Positions 13,035-13,408 of a DNA stretch of 13,408 nt are shown here, piece by piece. The translations under genes were made by a program, and so were the position numbers. The stretch covers positions 1 through 13,408 of the forward strand of contig JAADDL010000008.1 in NCBI GenBank assembly GCA_013153915.1, written 5' to 3'. The first letter of the stretch is position 1. Each line of letters begins with the position of its first letter. This stretch comes from Campylobacterota bacterium. Its GTDB lineage: Bacteria > Campylobacterota > Campylobacteria > Campylobacterales > JALSKU01. Under the pieces are notes generated by a model. That model made no database searches, had not been told where the DNA came from, and saw nothing but the letters and a program-made list of their open reading frames with translations.

Positions 13035-13408
13035 ATTTTTTATACGATAAGAACTCACACTTTAACTTGGCAAATCTTTTTACATTTGCCAATATCACTT
13101 TCGGGCTTATAGCCATCTACTTTATAACGCATCACAACTTCTTTTTTGCCGCTTTGTTTGCGTGGCTTGGAGGAGCTTTTGATATATTTGACGGTAAGAT
13201 AGCTAGAAAATACAACCTCTCTACCGAGTTTGGAGTCCAGCTTGACTCTTTTGCCGATTCTCTATCTTTTGTACTTGTGCCTATCATGTTTATATATTTT
13301 GCTATATTTGACAAAGGCGGAGTTTTTAGCGATATAGTTTGCGGAGTAGTTTTGATATACTACTTCATTAGCGGCATAAGACGGCTCATAGTCTTTAACT
13401 TAAAAACC
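13031..13408 (+). CDS. pssA: CDP-diacylglycerol-serine O-phosphatidyltransferase, 5' part (partial)
   Basis: The first 126 residues are visible; the frame stays open to the right edge. It has the complete CDP-alcohol phosphatidyltransferase signature DGx2ARx8Gx3Dx3D: Asp54-Gly55, Ala58-Arg59, Gly68, Asp72 and Asp76, which bind the metal and CDP group. Membrane helices lie at about 17-33, 37-53, 77-94 and 101-115. The N-terminus (NLANLFTFANITFGLIAIYF) and the post-motif DSFADSLSFVLVP resemble PssA more than PgsA. The enzyme makes phosphatidylserine from CDP-diacylglycerol and serine in the inner membrane, the precursor of phosphatidylethanolamine. AAAAAGG lies 7 bases before the ATG, which overlaps the stop of the radical SAM gene (ATGA). 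The choice of PssA over another CDP-alcohol transferase is likely but not certain without the rest. Confidence 0.85.
   Translation, partial: MNFLYDKNSHFNLANLFTFANITFGLIAIYFITHHNFFFAALFAWLGGAFDIFDGKIARKYNLSTEFGVQLDSFADSLSFVLVPIMFIYFAIFDKGGVFSDIVCGVVLIYYFISGIRRLIVFNLKT

Noticed and set aside
13132..13314. Minus-strand ORF at the right edge
   Set aside because: The plus strand here encodes the complete CDP-alcohol transferase signature, so this is a shadow.
1..13408. tRNA, rRNA, CRISPR array, riboswitch or insertion sequence
   Set aside because: Nearly all of the window is coding, intergenic gaps are short, and no repeat-spacer pattern, terminal inverted repeats or transposase is seen.

Overview
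The window looks like a chromosomal stretch from an AT-rich member of the Campylobacterota (Epsilonproteobacteria). I base this on low-GC, Lys/Ile-rich proteins, very tight gene packing, extended TATAAT-type -10 boxes, strong AAGG-type ribosome sites, and the gene content: a short GpsA, a LpxR-type lipid A deacylase, a Campylobacterota-style Y-family polymerase and a DUF2853 protein. The genus cannot be fixed from the sequence. No rRNA, tRNA, insertion sequence or CRISPR array is visible. No gap between genes exceeds about 175 bases, and that largest gap holds a divergent control region and a small ORF.

Layout. (1) 1-1367, plus strand: the 3' end of a potassium-channel/TrkA-type RCK protein, then gpsA. 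(2) 1457-5076, plus strand: a probable four-gene operon with a near-consensus promoter (1373-1401) and a clear intrinsic terminator (5083-5109). It encodes a large HerA/DUF87-like ATPase with a coiled-coil tail, a YidB/DUF937 protein, a secreted ComEA-like helix-hairpin-helix protein with an extremely basic tail, and a DUF2853 protein. (3) 5108-7206: a divergent pair, a self-cleaving S24 (CI/LexA-like) repressor on the minus strand and a Y-family translesion polymerase on the plus strand. The repeat-rich region between them also encodes a 26-residue small ORF immediately upstream of the polymerase. (4) 7201-9529, minus strand: an MsbA-like ABC exporter overlapping a DedA-type membrane protein. 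(5) 9584 to the right edge, plus strand: a five-gene operon of a shortened nucleoside-phosphorylase/nucleosidase homologue, an SDR oxidoreductase, LpxR, a spore-photoproduct-lyase-like radical SAM protein, and the start of a phosphatidylserine synthase.

Themes. The envelope is heavily represented: gpsA supplies glycerol-3-phosphate, pssA makes phosphatidylserine, lpxR deacylates lipid A, the ABC exporter and DedA act in the inner membrane, and there is a K+ channel. DNA metabolism is the second theme: the translesion polymerase with its repressor, the HerA-like ATPase, the helix-hairpin-helix protein and the photolyase-like radical SAM enzyme.

The most interesting part is the S24 repressor / 26-aa peptide / Y-polymerase module. 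It looks like a compact damage-response switch, in a lineage whose best-studied members lack LexA. The small peptide has the pattern of an amphipathic helix and would be co-expressed with the polymerase.
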